From contig JBJKQK010000083.1 of NCBI GenBank assembly GCA_046705285.1, forward strand, positions 1 to 64,000: a DNA stretch of 64,000 nucleotides. The letters are read 5' to 3'. Made by a program: the position numbers and the translations under genes. The notes below the pieces were generated by a model, which saw nothing but the letters and a program-made list of their open reading frames with translations, was not told the origin of the DNA and did not search any database. This document shows positions 53,654 to 61,782 of the stretch, piece by piece; position 1 is the first letter of the stretch; every line of letters starts with the position of its first letter. Source of the DNA: SCRD01 sp046705285. GTDB lineage: Bacteria > Acidobacteriota > Terriglobia > UBA7540.

Positions 53654-54496
53654 TTGGACAACCCCAACCCGGATGTTAGAATTCCGGGCAGGTCAGAACA
53701 ATCTTCCGGAGGAGATTCTACGGACGAAAAGGTCAAGAGAGTTTTCAGGACAATACAGAGCGAATTTCCCTTCCTGAAGGAGTCAAAGGATTGGCTCTAT
53801 CTCCATGCTCGGCGGTGGTTGCATATTCCCCACGAAAGTGACTTCAAAGCGTTAAGCTTGATCCCGCCCACCCTTGAGGGATGTTATATCGATGTGGGCG
53901 CTAACTATGGCCAAACCATCGAATCGATATTGTTATTCAAACCCGAGGCGGAAATCGTTGCATTCGAAGCCAATCCAGGACTTGCAGGCCGCCTGTCAGC
54001 ACGTTACAAGGACCGGCGAAACATACGGATCATCGCAAAGGGCCTGGCCGATTCAACGGGGCACATGACTCTCTTTGTCCCCTCGTACAAGGGATTCGTT
54101 TACGATGCGCTCTCTTCCTTCAATAAGGGGTCTGCCGGCTACGGGCTTAACAAAGAGACCATTCTGCGATTTAATCGGGCAAAATTGACACTCGCTGAAT
54201 GCGATTGCACGGTGGAAACCCTGGACATGCGACACCTGGCGCCAGTCTTCATGAAGGTGGATGTCGAAGGGTTCACTTACAACGTGCTGTGCGGTGGAAG
54301 GGAGACATTGCGCCAATTTGAGCCCATCCTGCTGGTTGAGAACTTCAGAGGTGATTCCAGAACGGTACAGCTGACAGAAGAGCTCGCATATGAGGAATAC
54401 TGCTTCGACGGTTCGTCCCTCCAGAGAGGGACCGGAAACAGTGGACCAAATTCTTTGCTTATGACGCGGGGCATGGCAAAGAGGCTCTTGGGATGA
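53654..54496 (+). CDS. FkbM-family methyltransferase
   Basis: 280 residues in the longest frame, which opens with TTG. The start is uncertain: there is no in-frame ATG or GTG near the beginning and no clear ribosome site. The domain begins around residue 70 with CYIDVGANYGQTIES (SAM-binding motif), AEIVAFEANPG, and the FkbM signature FMKVDVEGFTYNVLCGG followed by PILLVENF. FkbM enzymes O-methylate sugars or polyketide parts. It stands alone, convergent with lytS. Confidence 0.88.
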   Translation: MDNPNPDVRIPGRSEQSSGGDSTDEKVKRVFRTIQSEFPFLKESKDWLYLHARRWLHIPHESDFKALSLIPPTLEGCYIDVGANYGQTIESILLFKPEAEIVAFEANPGLAGRLSARYKDRRNIRIIAKGLADSTGHMTLFVPSYKGFVYDALSSFNKGSAGYGLNKETILRFNRAKLTLAECDCTVETLDMRHLAPVFMKVDVEGFTYNVLCGGRETLRQFEPILLVENFRGDSRTVQLTEELAYEEYCFDGSSLQRGTGNSGPNSLLMTRGMAKRLLG

Positions 54497-54506
54497 ATAG
54501 CCTGCC

Positions 54507-55853
54507 TTATGGTTCGAACGGCGCCGTCTCAACCGAAATTGCTTCTTCTGCCGCCACAACCTCCGGGAACTCAAAGCGGACAGTGGTTCCCTTTCCCGGT
54601 TCGCTCTCGACCTTCATTGAAAAGTCATGGCCGTAGAGGACCTTCAGCCGCTCCTGAACGTTCATCATCCCAATGCCGGAAGCATAGATTTCCGGCAGGC
54701 GGCTCTTTGGGATTCCCACGCCGTCGTCGCTCACCTGGATGGACACCCGCCCATTGTGGCGAGAGGCACGCAAGGTGATCGTTCCGCCCTCGATCTTCGG
54801 GCCAAGGCCGTGGCGAATCGCATTTTCCACGAGCGGTTGGAGGATCATGCTGGGTACAATCACGTCCAGGGCTCCCGGATCGATCTCCTCGATTACGCGA
54901 AGCTTATCACGGCCGAAGCGCACCACTTCGATGTCCAGATAATCGGCAATAAAATCAAGCTCCTGGCGCAGGGGAGCGAAATGTGTTTGGGTTTTGAGCC
55001 TCCGGCGGAGGATGTTGGAAAGCTTCACCAGAACTTTCCGGGCGGTGTCGGGGTCCAGACGAATCAGCGACGAAACAGTGTTCAGCGTGTTGAAGAGGAA
55101 GTGCGGATTAATCTGGCTGATCAGGCTGTCCATTCGAGCCTGAATCAGAATCCGCTCTTTCTCTTCCAGTTTCCGCTCGATACGGGTGTTATTCCAAATG
55201 CGCAGCGGCAGGGCCACCGCAATAGCTGTGGCAAAAAGAACCAGGATCTCGGTCCATACGCCCGGCGGGTTCAAGAAGAAAAGATTCCCATTCGAAACCC
55301 TTCCCATCTCGATTCGCGACAATTCCAGAAAAACGCAAACCAGAAAGAAAAGGATCTGCCAGTCCATTGAAGGCTGCTTGAACCGCTGTTTGATCGAGCG
55401 GTACAGGCTGAGGTCAATAAAGGGTGAAAACTTCCAGATCTCCTCTTTGTTCGGGCAGAGCCAACGAGCCGAGCCAGCCACCACGGCATAAAGCACTGCC
55501 ATCGGCACGGCAAGGAGTTCGTGGTTGATAAGGACTGCGGGCAAACTGACCATCATGCCCACGACAAGGCCGACCATAGTGCCACCCAGCAAGCCACCGA
55601 TCACCGTCACTTCGAGGCTCAGGTCTGCACCCTGATAGTGGACAACCAGGCGGGTCAGGACGCCCAGCATGAAAGGGACGCCTAAAAAAGCAGCAAAAAG
55701 GAGCTTCTGTTTAGGGGTGCGAATTTCGACAAGGAGTAGGCGCCGGAACTTGTCAAACCGGGCGATGATGCTGGCCAGCGAGGCGATGACCCCCAGCTTG
55801 ATCAGCAGCGTGACAAGGACAAACGCGGAGGAACCGGTCACTGTGGGGTGCAT
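54507..55853 (-). CDS. LytS-type sensor histidine kinase
   Basis: 448 residues. The N-terminal half is a 5TM-5TMR_LYT-like membrane sensor (LLGGTMVGLVVGMMVSLPAV). A short coiled stretch leads to the His_kinase domain with the phospho-acceptor His in ISQINPHFLFNTLNTVSSL, then a HATPase domain (LVENAIRHGLGPKIEGGT, VSDDGVGIPKSRLP, GIGMMNVQERLKVLYG). LytS kinases usually pair with LytTR regulators; the only LytTR gene here is 50 kb away at 3362-4135. The start overlaps the thiS stop by 16 bases, with GAGGAA inside thiS as its ribosome site. Confidence 0.93.
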   Translation of the reverse strand: MHPTVTGSSAFVLVTLLIKLGVIASLASIIARFDKFRRLLLVEIRTPKQKLLFAAFLGVPFMLGVLTRLVVHYQGADLSLEVTVIGGLLGGTMVGLVVGMMVSLPAVLINHELLAVPMAVLYAVVAGSARWLCPNKEEIWKFSPFIDLSLYRSIKQRFKQPSMDWQILFFLVCVFLELSRIEMGRVSNGNLFFLNPPGVWTEILVLFATAIAVALPLRIWNNTRIERKLEEKERILIQARMDSLISQINPHFLFNTLNTVSSLIRLDPDTARKVLVKLSNILRRRLKTQTHFAPLRQELDFIADYLDIEVVRFGRDKLRVIEEIDPGALDVIVPSMILQPLVENAIRHGLGPKIEGGTITLRASRHNGRVSIQVSDDGVGIPKSRLPEIYASGIGMMNVQERLKVLYGHDFSMKVESEPGKGTTVRFEFPEVVAAEEAISVETAPFEP

Positions 55854-56092
55854 GCGAAGTTCCTCGGTCTCGCAGGCAGGAAGCTGGCCGAGCCGCCTCC
55901 GACCATTCTGACAATTTCAAGGCGATCTCCATTCTCAATCCGGGTCTCGTCCCAGTCCACTCTTCTTACCACTTCGAGATTGCGCTCGACGGCGACACGA
56001 TCAGCCGGAAGCTCAAGCCATTCGATCAAGCCTGCCAGATTCAGGCCATCAGGCACTTCACGCTGTTCGCCATTCAGTTGGACAGTTATCAT
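55838..56092 (-). CDS. thiS: Sulfur carrier protein ThiS with C-terminal extension
   Basis: 84 residues. Residues 1-67 match ThiS: MITVQLNGEQREVPDG, LNLAGLIEWLELPADRVAVE and a final RLEIVRMVGGG, where ThiS proteins normally end with GG to be adenylated and thiocarboxylated. Here 17 more residues follow (SASFLPARPRNFACTPQ), so the tail must be cut off or the protein is not a normal carrier. The gene overlaps orf95 upstream by four bases (ATGA) and lytS downstream by 16. thiG, thiF and thiE are not nearby. Confidence 0.85.
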   Translation of the reverse strand: MITVQLNGEQREVPDGLNLAGLIEWLELPADRVAVERNLEVVRRVDWDETRIENGDRLEIVRMVGGGSASFLPARPRNFACTPQ

Positions 56093-56376
56093 TCTTTCAG
56101 CGTACCCAAATCGGATGCGGGGGCCCGAGGCGGTTTGACTTCACCCACCCGAATTCGCTCAATGACCTGCCGACGTTGTTCTTCAAGCAGCTTCGTAAAT
56201 TCCTGGCCGCTGCCAGCCGATGCATGGGTGAAGTCCGGTTGCAAAGTCTCGGCAGGGAAAAGCACAGCAGCTTTGACATAAACGGCGGTTTCGATACCAG
56301 ATTCTTTCCCGGCTTCAGTTTGAATGTGAAAAAGCGTTCCTTCAAACACGATCCCGGTATTAAAGCTGTTTAACAA
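56089..56376 (-). CDS. Hypothetical protein before thiS
   Basis: 95 residues. The N-terminus reads like a small beta domain (GIVFEGTLFHIQTEAGKE, GIETAVYVKAAVLFPAETLQ) and the C-terminal part is helical and charged (GQEFTKLLEEQRRQVIERIR). I believe this layout recurs in Acidobacteriota near envelope genes, but I cannot name a function. It opens a tightly packed row orf95-thiS-lytS with overlapping ends, which supports it as real. Confidence 0.6.
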   Translation of the reverse strand: MLNSFNTGIVFEGTLFHIQTEAGKESGIETAVYVKAAVLFPAETLQPDFTHASAGSGQEFTKLLEEQRRQVIERIRVGEVKPPRAPASDLGTLKE

Positions 56377-56807
56377 GCTCCGGACCTCCGAAGCCCCCCG
56401 CAGCTCCCAGCCAGCCCCAGCTTAGGGAAATAGTACCGATGCCAAAGACGCAAGGCAACAAGAAACTCAGTGTTTCCCCGATCATCAGACTTTGACCCGC
56501 CAGGGTTAAACTGTAAGAGATTGAAACAAGGGAGGAAATCGGAGCTTCAGCGGATCTGGCATGACCATGGTGAAAGGCGAAACCCTCCTCATAGACTCAA
56601 TACATCGGCTTCTGCCACATTCCCGCGGATCGGCGTGACATACTCGATGAGCAGAGGTCAATAGGTCATAGAACGCTATAAAAACCTGCGAGCGAACCCC
56701 TCCACCGCACCTTCGAGGGCGCGGCAAAATCCACATGAGACTATCGTGTCAGAAGCCTCTGGCGGGGGAACCTTGGCCATCGCGGTCCAAACCTCGCGGC
56801 AGAAGGT

Positions 56808-56825
56808 GGGAGGCCGAAGCCTCCC
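56808..56825 (-). terminator. Hairpin capped by a UUCG tetraloop after the ATP synthase genes
   Basis: On the minus strand GGGAGGC, TTCG and GCCTCCC form a perfect 7-bp stem with a stable UUCG loop. The following bases (ACCTTCTG) are only weakly T-rich, so it may be a weak terminator or an mRNA 3'-end stabiliser for the F0 genes. It is 180 bases past the atpE stop. Confidence 0.45.
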
Positions 56826-56848
56826 GCTTTCTGTGAACCAGCGCAGGA

Positions 56849-56982
56849 TTATCGAGCTTCTCCAAAGATGATCGCCAGCGTGTAGAAGATCAACGAGCCA
56901 GGAGCAGTCCCTCGCGAGTATTTGCCTTGTCAGTCGGCTCGGGCAGCATGCGGCTGCCATCGAGAGTGGGACCGCGGAACAT
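56849..56982 (-). pseudogene. Degenerate second atpE-like fragment
   Basis: Starting 23 bases after the atpE stop, a short frame opens with ATG at 56982 and runs to GLLLA, then a shift leads into SLIFYTLAIIFGEAR and a stop at 56849. The last part aligns codon for codon with the atpE end (SLALYTFVIIFVKVK, then stop), including the same distance to the stop. A loss of about four bases that include the codon of the essential glutamate would explain the shift. It looks like a broken C-terminal copy of subunit c. Confidence 0.4.
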
Positions 56983-57005
56983 CCGCCGACCCTCGCTCGC
57001 CTCGC

Positions 57006-57326
57006 CTACTTCACTTTGACGAAAATAATCACGAACGTGTAAAGGGCCAGAGACTCAATGAAGATGAGTCCCAAAATCAAGAACAGAAAGATCCCTGGCC
57101 GGGCGCCGGGATTGCGGGCAACACCTTCACAAGCGCCAGCCGCGGCCCGTCCTTGTCCCAATCCGCAAAGTCCCGAAGCGATTGCCATGCCAATGCCCGC
57201 TCCGATCGGCACCCAATTGGTGCCGCCCGCCGCCGCACCCACGGACGCAGGCGCCGCGAGCAGCGGAGCCGCGTAGAGCAGGCCCATCACTGCAGTCATC
57301 AAACCAAGCACTTTAGTTCTCACCAC
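57006..57326 (-). CDS. atpE: ATP synthase F0 subunit c
   Basis: 106 residues. A leader (VLGLMTAVMGLLYAAPLLAA) precedes two membrane helices joined by the polar loop (EGVARNPGARP). The ion-binding carboxylate is Glu91 in LGLIFIESLALYTFVIIF. Gln58 in CGLGQGRAAAG and Ser92 are also found in sodium-type c rings, but the threonine that often follows is Leu here. The start is a GTG: GGAGGAAGTGGTG offers two in a row, 57326 and 57323. It follows atpB, after 135 bases. Confidence 0.95.
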   Translation of the reverse strand: MVRTKVLGLMTAVMGLLYAAPLLAAPASVGAAAGGTNWVPIGAGIGMAIASGLCGLGQGRAAAGACEGVARNPGARPGIFLFLILGLIFIESLALYTFVIIFVKVK

Positions 57327-57461
57327 TTCCTCCTGTAACTCTCCCTCCTTCTTCCGGAGAGTTTTATGAAATTTCCGCCAGTGGGTGGTTGCCCGTCACC
57401 GCGGGGGCAGGACGGGCCTCACGCTGGCGGATAAAGCCAGTTAAAGAACACGCAATCCTGT

Positions 57462-58217
57462 TTAGTGCTCCTCCGAAATCGCCAGGCTGACGTAAAGCGC
57501 CGGCAGGATCATAAAGACATAGGCTTGCAAGAATGATTCGAAAACGTGTAGTGCCATGAAGAGCATAGGAACTCCAACTGGCACCAGCGAGCCAAAGACC
57601 TCAGGCAGCGTCACCCCGGCCAGCATGTTGGCCCACAAACGTGCGGTAAGGGAGAGCATCCGGAGAAAGTTGCTAAATACCTCGACGAGGAAAAAAAGCG
57701 GAGCGATCGCAACCATCGGCCCGCCCAAGTGGCGCAGATACCCGAGGATTCCTTTCACGCGGAAGCCATGGTAGTTGTAATGGAGGAAAACTACCGCGGA
57801 GCACCCCAATGGCACATAAACGGTCGCCGTGGGTGTAACGAGGGTCGGAATCAAACCTTCAAGGTTACAGAGCAGGATGAAAAGACCGAGTGTGGCGATC
57901 ATGGGGACGTAACGGCGGCCGCCGTGCCCGATCACTTCATCCACAAGGTTGCGATTAAATTCGAGATAAACTTCCATCGCCATCTGGAGTTTCCCGGGTT
58001 TCTCCATGGAGAGCCGGGTCCGAAGAATGATGGCCGCTACGACAATCACCAGGAGCACAAGAATTTCGCCCGCTACATAATTCGGAATCGGATGCAGCGG
58101 ATGGGCGGGCCGAACAAAAGCCATACCCGGAAGCCGCGAAATCGCCAAAAGGAGAGCCGCGACCGCATGCCCGAAGAGTTTATTCACAACGGCTGTGAAC
58201 CAGAGTTCATGCTCCAT
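57462..58217 (-). CDS. atpB: ATP synthase F0 subunit a
   Basis: 251 residues, with about six membrane helices. The essential Arg is Arg193 in MLSLTARLWANMLAG, facing the c ring. PNYVAGEILVLLVIVVAAII, the LCNLEGLIPTLVTPTATVYV helix and FMALHVFESFLQAYVFMILP are typical. It channels ions between membrane faces and the c ring. Its ATG overlaps the atpI stop, with GGAAGG upstream. Confidence 0.96.
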   Translation of the reverse strand: MEHELWFTAVVNKLFGHAVAALLLAISRLPGMAFVRPAHPLHPIPNYVAGEILVLLVIVVAAIILRTRLSMEKPGKLQMAMEVYLEFNRNLVDEVIGHGGRRYVPMIATLGLFILLCNLEGLIPTLVTPTATVYVPLGCSAVVFLHYNYHGFRVKGILGYLRHLGGPMVAIAPLFFLVEVFSNFLRMLSLTARLWANMLAGVTLPEVFGSLVPVGVPMLFMALHVFESFLQAYVFMILPALYVSLAISEEH

Positions 58218-58605
58218 AGCCTTCCGTCCGAATCAACCTTCCCAGCAGAACCAACGATTCCGCGAGGGCTCCGGCAAACGGCACAAACAGCCCCGCTAAA
58301 ACTCCCGTAAATGGAAGCCAATGCGTTTCATAAAAGAGAAGCACAGTCCCGAATGCGACAGGATACCGCAGAACGAGATTCCGCAGAATCCCCTTGGGGA
58401 TGCCCTGCTCGCCGGCGTTGAGCGCGGCTTTCACGGCTTGCGCAAGCCAGTGATAACCCAGGATGGAAATTCCCGCACCCACTGCAAAGGCGCCTGCCAT
58501 GCTGGCCCAACCCAGGACCAGAAGAACGAACATAGCAAGACCGGCTATGCCTCCCATCCATTGCAACAGCCCGACATCAGCTCTTTCCAGAGAGGTTGGA
58601 ATCAC
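58207..58605 (-). CDS. atpI: ATP synthase subunit I-like membrane protein
   Basis: 132 residues starting with GTG. Four membrane segments: GGIAGLAMFVLLVLGWA, AFAVGAGISILGYHWLA, VLRYPVAFGTVLLFYETH and VLAGLFVPFAGALAESLVLL. The position between atpZ and atpB and the general layout fit AtpI, which assists c-ring assembly. It overlaps atpZ by 29 bases and atpB by 11. Confidence 0.82.
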   Translation of the reverse strand: MIPTSLERADVGLLQWMGGIAGLAMFVLLVLGWASMAGAFAVGAGISILGYHWLAQAVKAALNAGEQGIPKGILRNLVLRYPVAFGTVLLFYETHWLPFTGVLAGLFVPFAGALAESLVLLGRLIRTEGYGA

Positions 58606-58852
58606 TGTCCTGATCTCTACTTTTTTCTGTCCGAGTCAAAATCTGGAGGACCTCGACGATCCCTCCAGCAGCGCCTGCCAAACCCCCAATAATAACGAAG
58701 ACAGGCGACGTGTGCAGATGCTCATCGAGGAACCACCCTAAAAGGACGCCTCCTGCCACACCGCCGGGAATGATAAAGCCCAAGCTGGTGTAAAAGGCAA
58801 CCTGTGCCCAGATGCTCCCTTGATTTGACTTCTGCGGGAACACCATTCCCAC
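58577..58852 (-). CDS. AtpZ-like protein
   Basis: 91 residues with two membrane helices (FYTSLGFIIPGGVAGGVLLG and VFVIIGGLAGAAGGIVEVLQ) separated by a short loop with WFLDEHLHTSPV, the typical AtpZ/AtpI layout. Such proteins sit at the head of ATP synthase operons and help magnesium uptake or assembly. GTG start; nearby alternatives exist. It leads the minus-strand F0 row atpZ-atpI-atpB-atpE. Confidence 0.85.
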   Translation of the reverse strand: MGMVFPQKSNQGSIWAQVAFYTSLGFIIPGGVAGGVLLGWFLDEHLHTSPVFVIIGGLAGAAGGIVEVLQILTRTEKSRDQDSDSNLSGKS

Positions 58853-59166
58853 GCCTCTTGCAGCAAGAAGAACAACCCTTACGCCGTGACAAGCCCTGGC
58901 GAATAGCGTGGCCCAGAAACACCATCTGAGCGACGGGCCCCCATGGGCCGTGCAACCCCAAGGTTCATCGCCGCCAGCCTCCTTTCAGAGGCACACTCAG
59001 CCGATACAATATATGTCCGGAATGCAGAGCTGAAGGCAGCGACCCTGTCCGTGACAACCAGGACAATAAGAATATAATGAAACGGGCCAATCAGCGAAGC
59101 AAAAAACGCAGCATAACGAGGGTATTTTCACCGAGCCGCCAACCTCCGATTCTGTTGCCAGCCTCC
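58853..59166. other. Upstream region of the F0 genes
   Basis: The promoter for atpZ-atpI-atpB-atpE must lie here or further up. The stretch near 59040-59100 is AT-rich on the minus strand, but no convincing -35/-10 pair is evident. No gene was recognised. Confidence 0.4.
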
Positions 59167-60048
59167 CTAGGGATGCTTTGAGGCCTTGAGAATGCTCTCA
59201 AGACCTGCCGCAGACCTCACGTGAATGTCGCGCTGAGGAAATGGGACCTCAACTCCTTCCCGACGAAATGCGGCGTCAATGGCAAAATTGAGCCGGCTGC
59301 GCAGCAGGAAGTGCTGAGCAGGATCAACGGTCCACACCAGCAACTCCATGTTCAGGGATGAATTCCCGAATTCGAGAAAACGGACCTCGGGGGACGGTTG
59401 CTTCAGGACCCCCTCCGTCTCTGCCGCCACCCCGAGAAGCGCTTTGGTCACCGTTTCCAGGTTTGACCCATAGGCCACGCCCACAGGGACGTGGATCCTC
59501 ACTTTTGGATCCCCGATCGACCAATTGATAACTTTGCTGTTGATGAACTCGGAGTTGGGAACGATCACGGAAATATTATCGTTTGTCTCGATAAGGGTCG
59601 AGCGGAAGTTGACCGCGCGCACGTTGCCTTCCACGCCCGCCATGGTGATGCGGTCGCGAACACGGATGGGCCGTTCCACGAGCAACACAAGGCCGCAAAC
59701 GAAGTTGGCTACCACGTTCTGCAAACCAAAGCCGATGCCGACACCAAGCGCGCCGGCAACAACAGCGATCGCCGTCAGATTGATATTGAGAATCTTCAGC
59801 GCAACCAGCACGCCAATAACCCACAGGCCGTATTGGGTGAGCGAAGCGACTGCATACTGCGCACCAGTCTCCACGGGCAGCTTGCGCAGGAAATAAAGTT
59901 CCAGCAGCCGCCTGACTTTGCGGGCCACGACCGCGGTGATGAAGAGAGTCAGGCTGAAAACGATCAAAAGATATGGAGTGATCGGCTGCCCGCCCACCTC
60001 GAACAACGTAAAAGACAGAATATGTTGGATATGGTGCAGGACGTTCAT
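59167..60048 (-). CDS. Small-conductance mechanosensitive channel (MscS family)
   Basis: 293 residues. Three membrane helices lead to the pore helix with GALGVGIGFGLQNVVANFVCG, then the MscS beta domain (DRITMAGVEGNVRAVNFRST, IVPNSEFINSKVINWSIGDP). The C-terminal alpha/beta domain ends with REGVEVPFPQRDIHVRS. It lets ions out when the membrane is stretched by low osmolarity. The ATG has no strong ribosome site. Confidence 0.94.
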   Translation of the reverse strand: MNVLHHIQHILSFTLFEVGGQPITPYLLIVFSLTLFITAVVARKVRRLLELYFLRKLPVETGAQYAVASLTQYGLWVIGVLVALKILNINLTAIAVVAGALGVGIGFGLQNVVANFVCGLVLLVERPIRVRDRITMAGVEGNVRAVNFRSTLIETNDNISVIVPNSEFINSKVINWSIGDPKVRIHVPVGVAYGSNLETVTKALLGVAAETEGVLKQPSPEVRFLEFGNSSLNMELLVWTVDPAQHFLLRSRLNFAIDAAFRREGVEVPFPQRDIHVRSAAGLESILKASKHP

Positions 60049-60388
60049 TGCTTAAATCACCGTTCTGAAAACAGATCCGCCTTCACTTATTTCGCACAGC
60101 CACAAACAACCGAGGCTGGAATCTCGCGGCACCTGTGCCCACTGGCCACAGGCAGCTACTAGGACAAGATTTTACCGAAAGAATGCACGCTCTGTTGGGA
60201 TTTTTGAAGGCGTAGCCTGGCTCAACAAAACCGAACGTGTCGCGTCTCGTCCAAGAGGCCGGCTTGCCAGTCGGAACATTGGGTGGAATTGCAGGAAAGG
60301 AACCGGCGGGCGGCCTTTCAGCGTACCGGAATCCCCCGGTTATCGTGCGGAAAGCGGCAACACAAGCCTCCCTTTCAAGGGAAGACCG
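60049..60388. other. Gap between mscS and the hemerythrin gene
   Basis: Upstream of mscS and downstream of the hemerythrin gene. No gene, repeat or strong hairpin is evident to me. Confidence 0.4.
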
Positions 60389-60955
60389 CTATTTCACCGA
60401 GTAGACCTCGTCGAGAAACGCAGCCATTTTGGCATGTAAACGCTCGTGCGTGCCCACCCCCATCTTGTCCACTTCCAGCCTCTCAAAATCCTCTGCGACG
60501 TGGTTAAGCTCACTGCCAGAGAGTACACGCTCAGCCATCGGAAAGAGCACATTCTCTTCCTTGAAGATATGGGATCTCAACAAAGTTCCATATTCCTCCG
60601 CGGCGTTTGCCCAAGTTTCTGCGCTTCCCTCTGCTTTGGAAGCGTGGGATGCAGAGGCCTGGCGCATCTGGCGCACAAGCGCACGCCCCTGCTCGTGCTC
60701 GTCGAACATCACGCCGAGAGGCCCGCCGGCCTTAGGTACGCCGCGTGCTTCGAGCAGCGGATATAAGATGTCCTCTTCCTTCCCGTGATGGCACTGATCA
60801 GCGAAAGTGCCAAAGAAGTCCTCGAAGGTGGCCAGAGTCTCAGGCGAAATCTTTTCCCCCTTTCGGAGCCGCTGGGCCACCGTTTCAGATGCTTTCACCA
60901 TTTTCAGGATTGCCTGATGTTCCTTTTTCAAAACTTCTGTTGCCGTTGGCATCAT
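60389..60955 (-). CDS. Hemerythrin HHE domain protein
   Basis: 188 residues. Two helical HHE segments with iron-ligand-type residues: LKKEHQAILK, DQCHHGKEEDILYPLLE, DEHEQGRALVR and RSHIFKEENVLFPMAE. The spacing fits a four-helix bundle with a di-iron site that binds oxygen or senses NO. Two ATGs in a row follow GGAGGA; either may start. Single gene, no visible partner. Confidence 0.92.
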   Translation of the reverse strand: MMPTATEVLKKEHQAILKMVKASETVAQRLRKGEKISPETLATFEDFFGTFADQCHHGKEEDILYPLLEARGVPKAGGPLGVMFDEHEQGRALVRQMRQASASHASKAEGSAETWANAAEEYGTLLRSHIFKEENVLFPMAERVLSGSELNHVAEDFERLEVDKMGVGTHERLHAKMAAFLDEVYSVK

Positions 60956-61083
60956 TCCTCCTCACACGTTGTTACCTGCACCTTACCAAGGGCAACCCTT
61001 AAAAGCTGTGACCAAAGTCTCACTCTGGTAGTCGCCGTTTTCTGAAATTCATCGTCATAGCGATGAATGCGGCAGCGGGCTCA

Positions 61084-61560
61084 TCAAGGGAGCTTGAGCA
61101 TCCTTCTACCAACCTGTTCCAGAACATTGATTAAAGGAACTTGAGCAGGATTGATCCGGTTTTTCGCCTCGGCAAGCATAAAGAATTCGGCTCTGTCGAT
61201 TTCGGGGAATTCTTGCTTCTTCCCCGAGTGCGGCGGCCATTCCATCATGAAAGTGTTGCTCTTCAGCGCGGCGGGATCGCAATCACCCTCGAAGGCCCAC
61301 GCGCGAACAATCTTCCCACCTTTCTGGACGATGTCTCCTAAGGGAAAAAACTCGCCTTGAGGACGAATTCCCGTCTCCTCCTCGAATTCGCGACACGCGG
61401 TCTGGAGCGCATCTTCGCCGGGAGCGATCTCACCCTTCGGCAGACTCCAGGCCCCAACTTCCTTCTTCATCCAGAATGGGCCGCCGGGATGGACCAGCAT
61501 TACTTCCACGTGACCACCTCGAATGCGGTACATCATCAAACCCGCGCTGACCTTCGGCAT
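61084..61560 (-). CDS. Nudix hydrolase
   Basis: 158 residues from the ATG at 61560, where the domain begins (MPKVSAGLMMYRIRGGHVEV); a longer frame from 61662 adds doubtful codons. The Nudix box is KGEIAPGEDALQTACREFEE followed by ETG, complete with its Mg-binding glutamates. The family splits nucleoside diphosphates linked to other groups; this subtype (MutT-like, DNA-mismatch-repair-type NTP pyrophosphohydrolase) cannot be told more closely. Divergent from the DoxX gene. Confidence 0.88.
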   Translation of the reverse strand: MPKVSAGLMMYRIRGGHVEVMLVHPGGPFWMKKEVGAWSLPKGEIAPGEDALQTACREFEEETGIRPQGEFFPLGDIVQKGGKIVRAWAFEGDCDPAALKSNTFMMEWPPHSGKKQEFPEIDRAEFFMLAEAKNRINPAQVPLINVLEQVGRRMLKLP

Positions 61561-61782
61561 GAACCCCAGTATAGTCCGGACAGGGACAGAGCGCGTCAGG
61601 GCCTGAAGCGTGCATCTGACCTCCAACCTCCAGGACAAGGGTAACGAGCTTTCCCGGCCCATAACGACGAAAATAACATGTCAAATCCGACTGATGCGGC
61701 GTATCGAAACTTGAATGGGAGGCGCCTTTCTGGTAAAAGAATTCGAAGATGGGAAATACCGAAGGTCTGAGGACGCAAGAGA

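Larger units (their letters stand above)
56377..57005. other. Gap downstream of atpE
   Basis: It holds the degenerate atpE-like fragment (56849-56982) and a UUCG-capped hairpin (56808-56825), described separately. The rest (56377-56807) shows no gene, tRNA or clear repeat. Confidence 0.4.
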
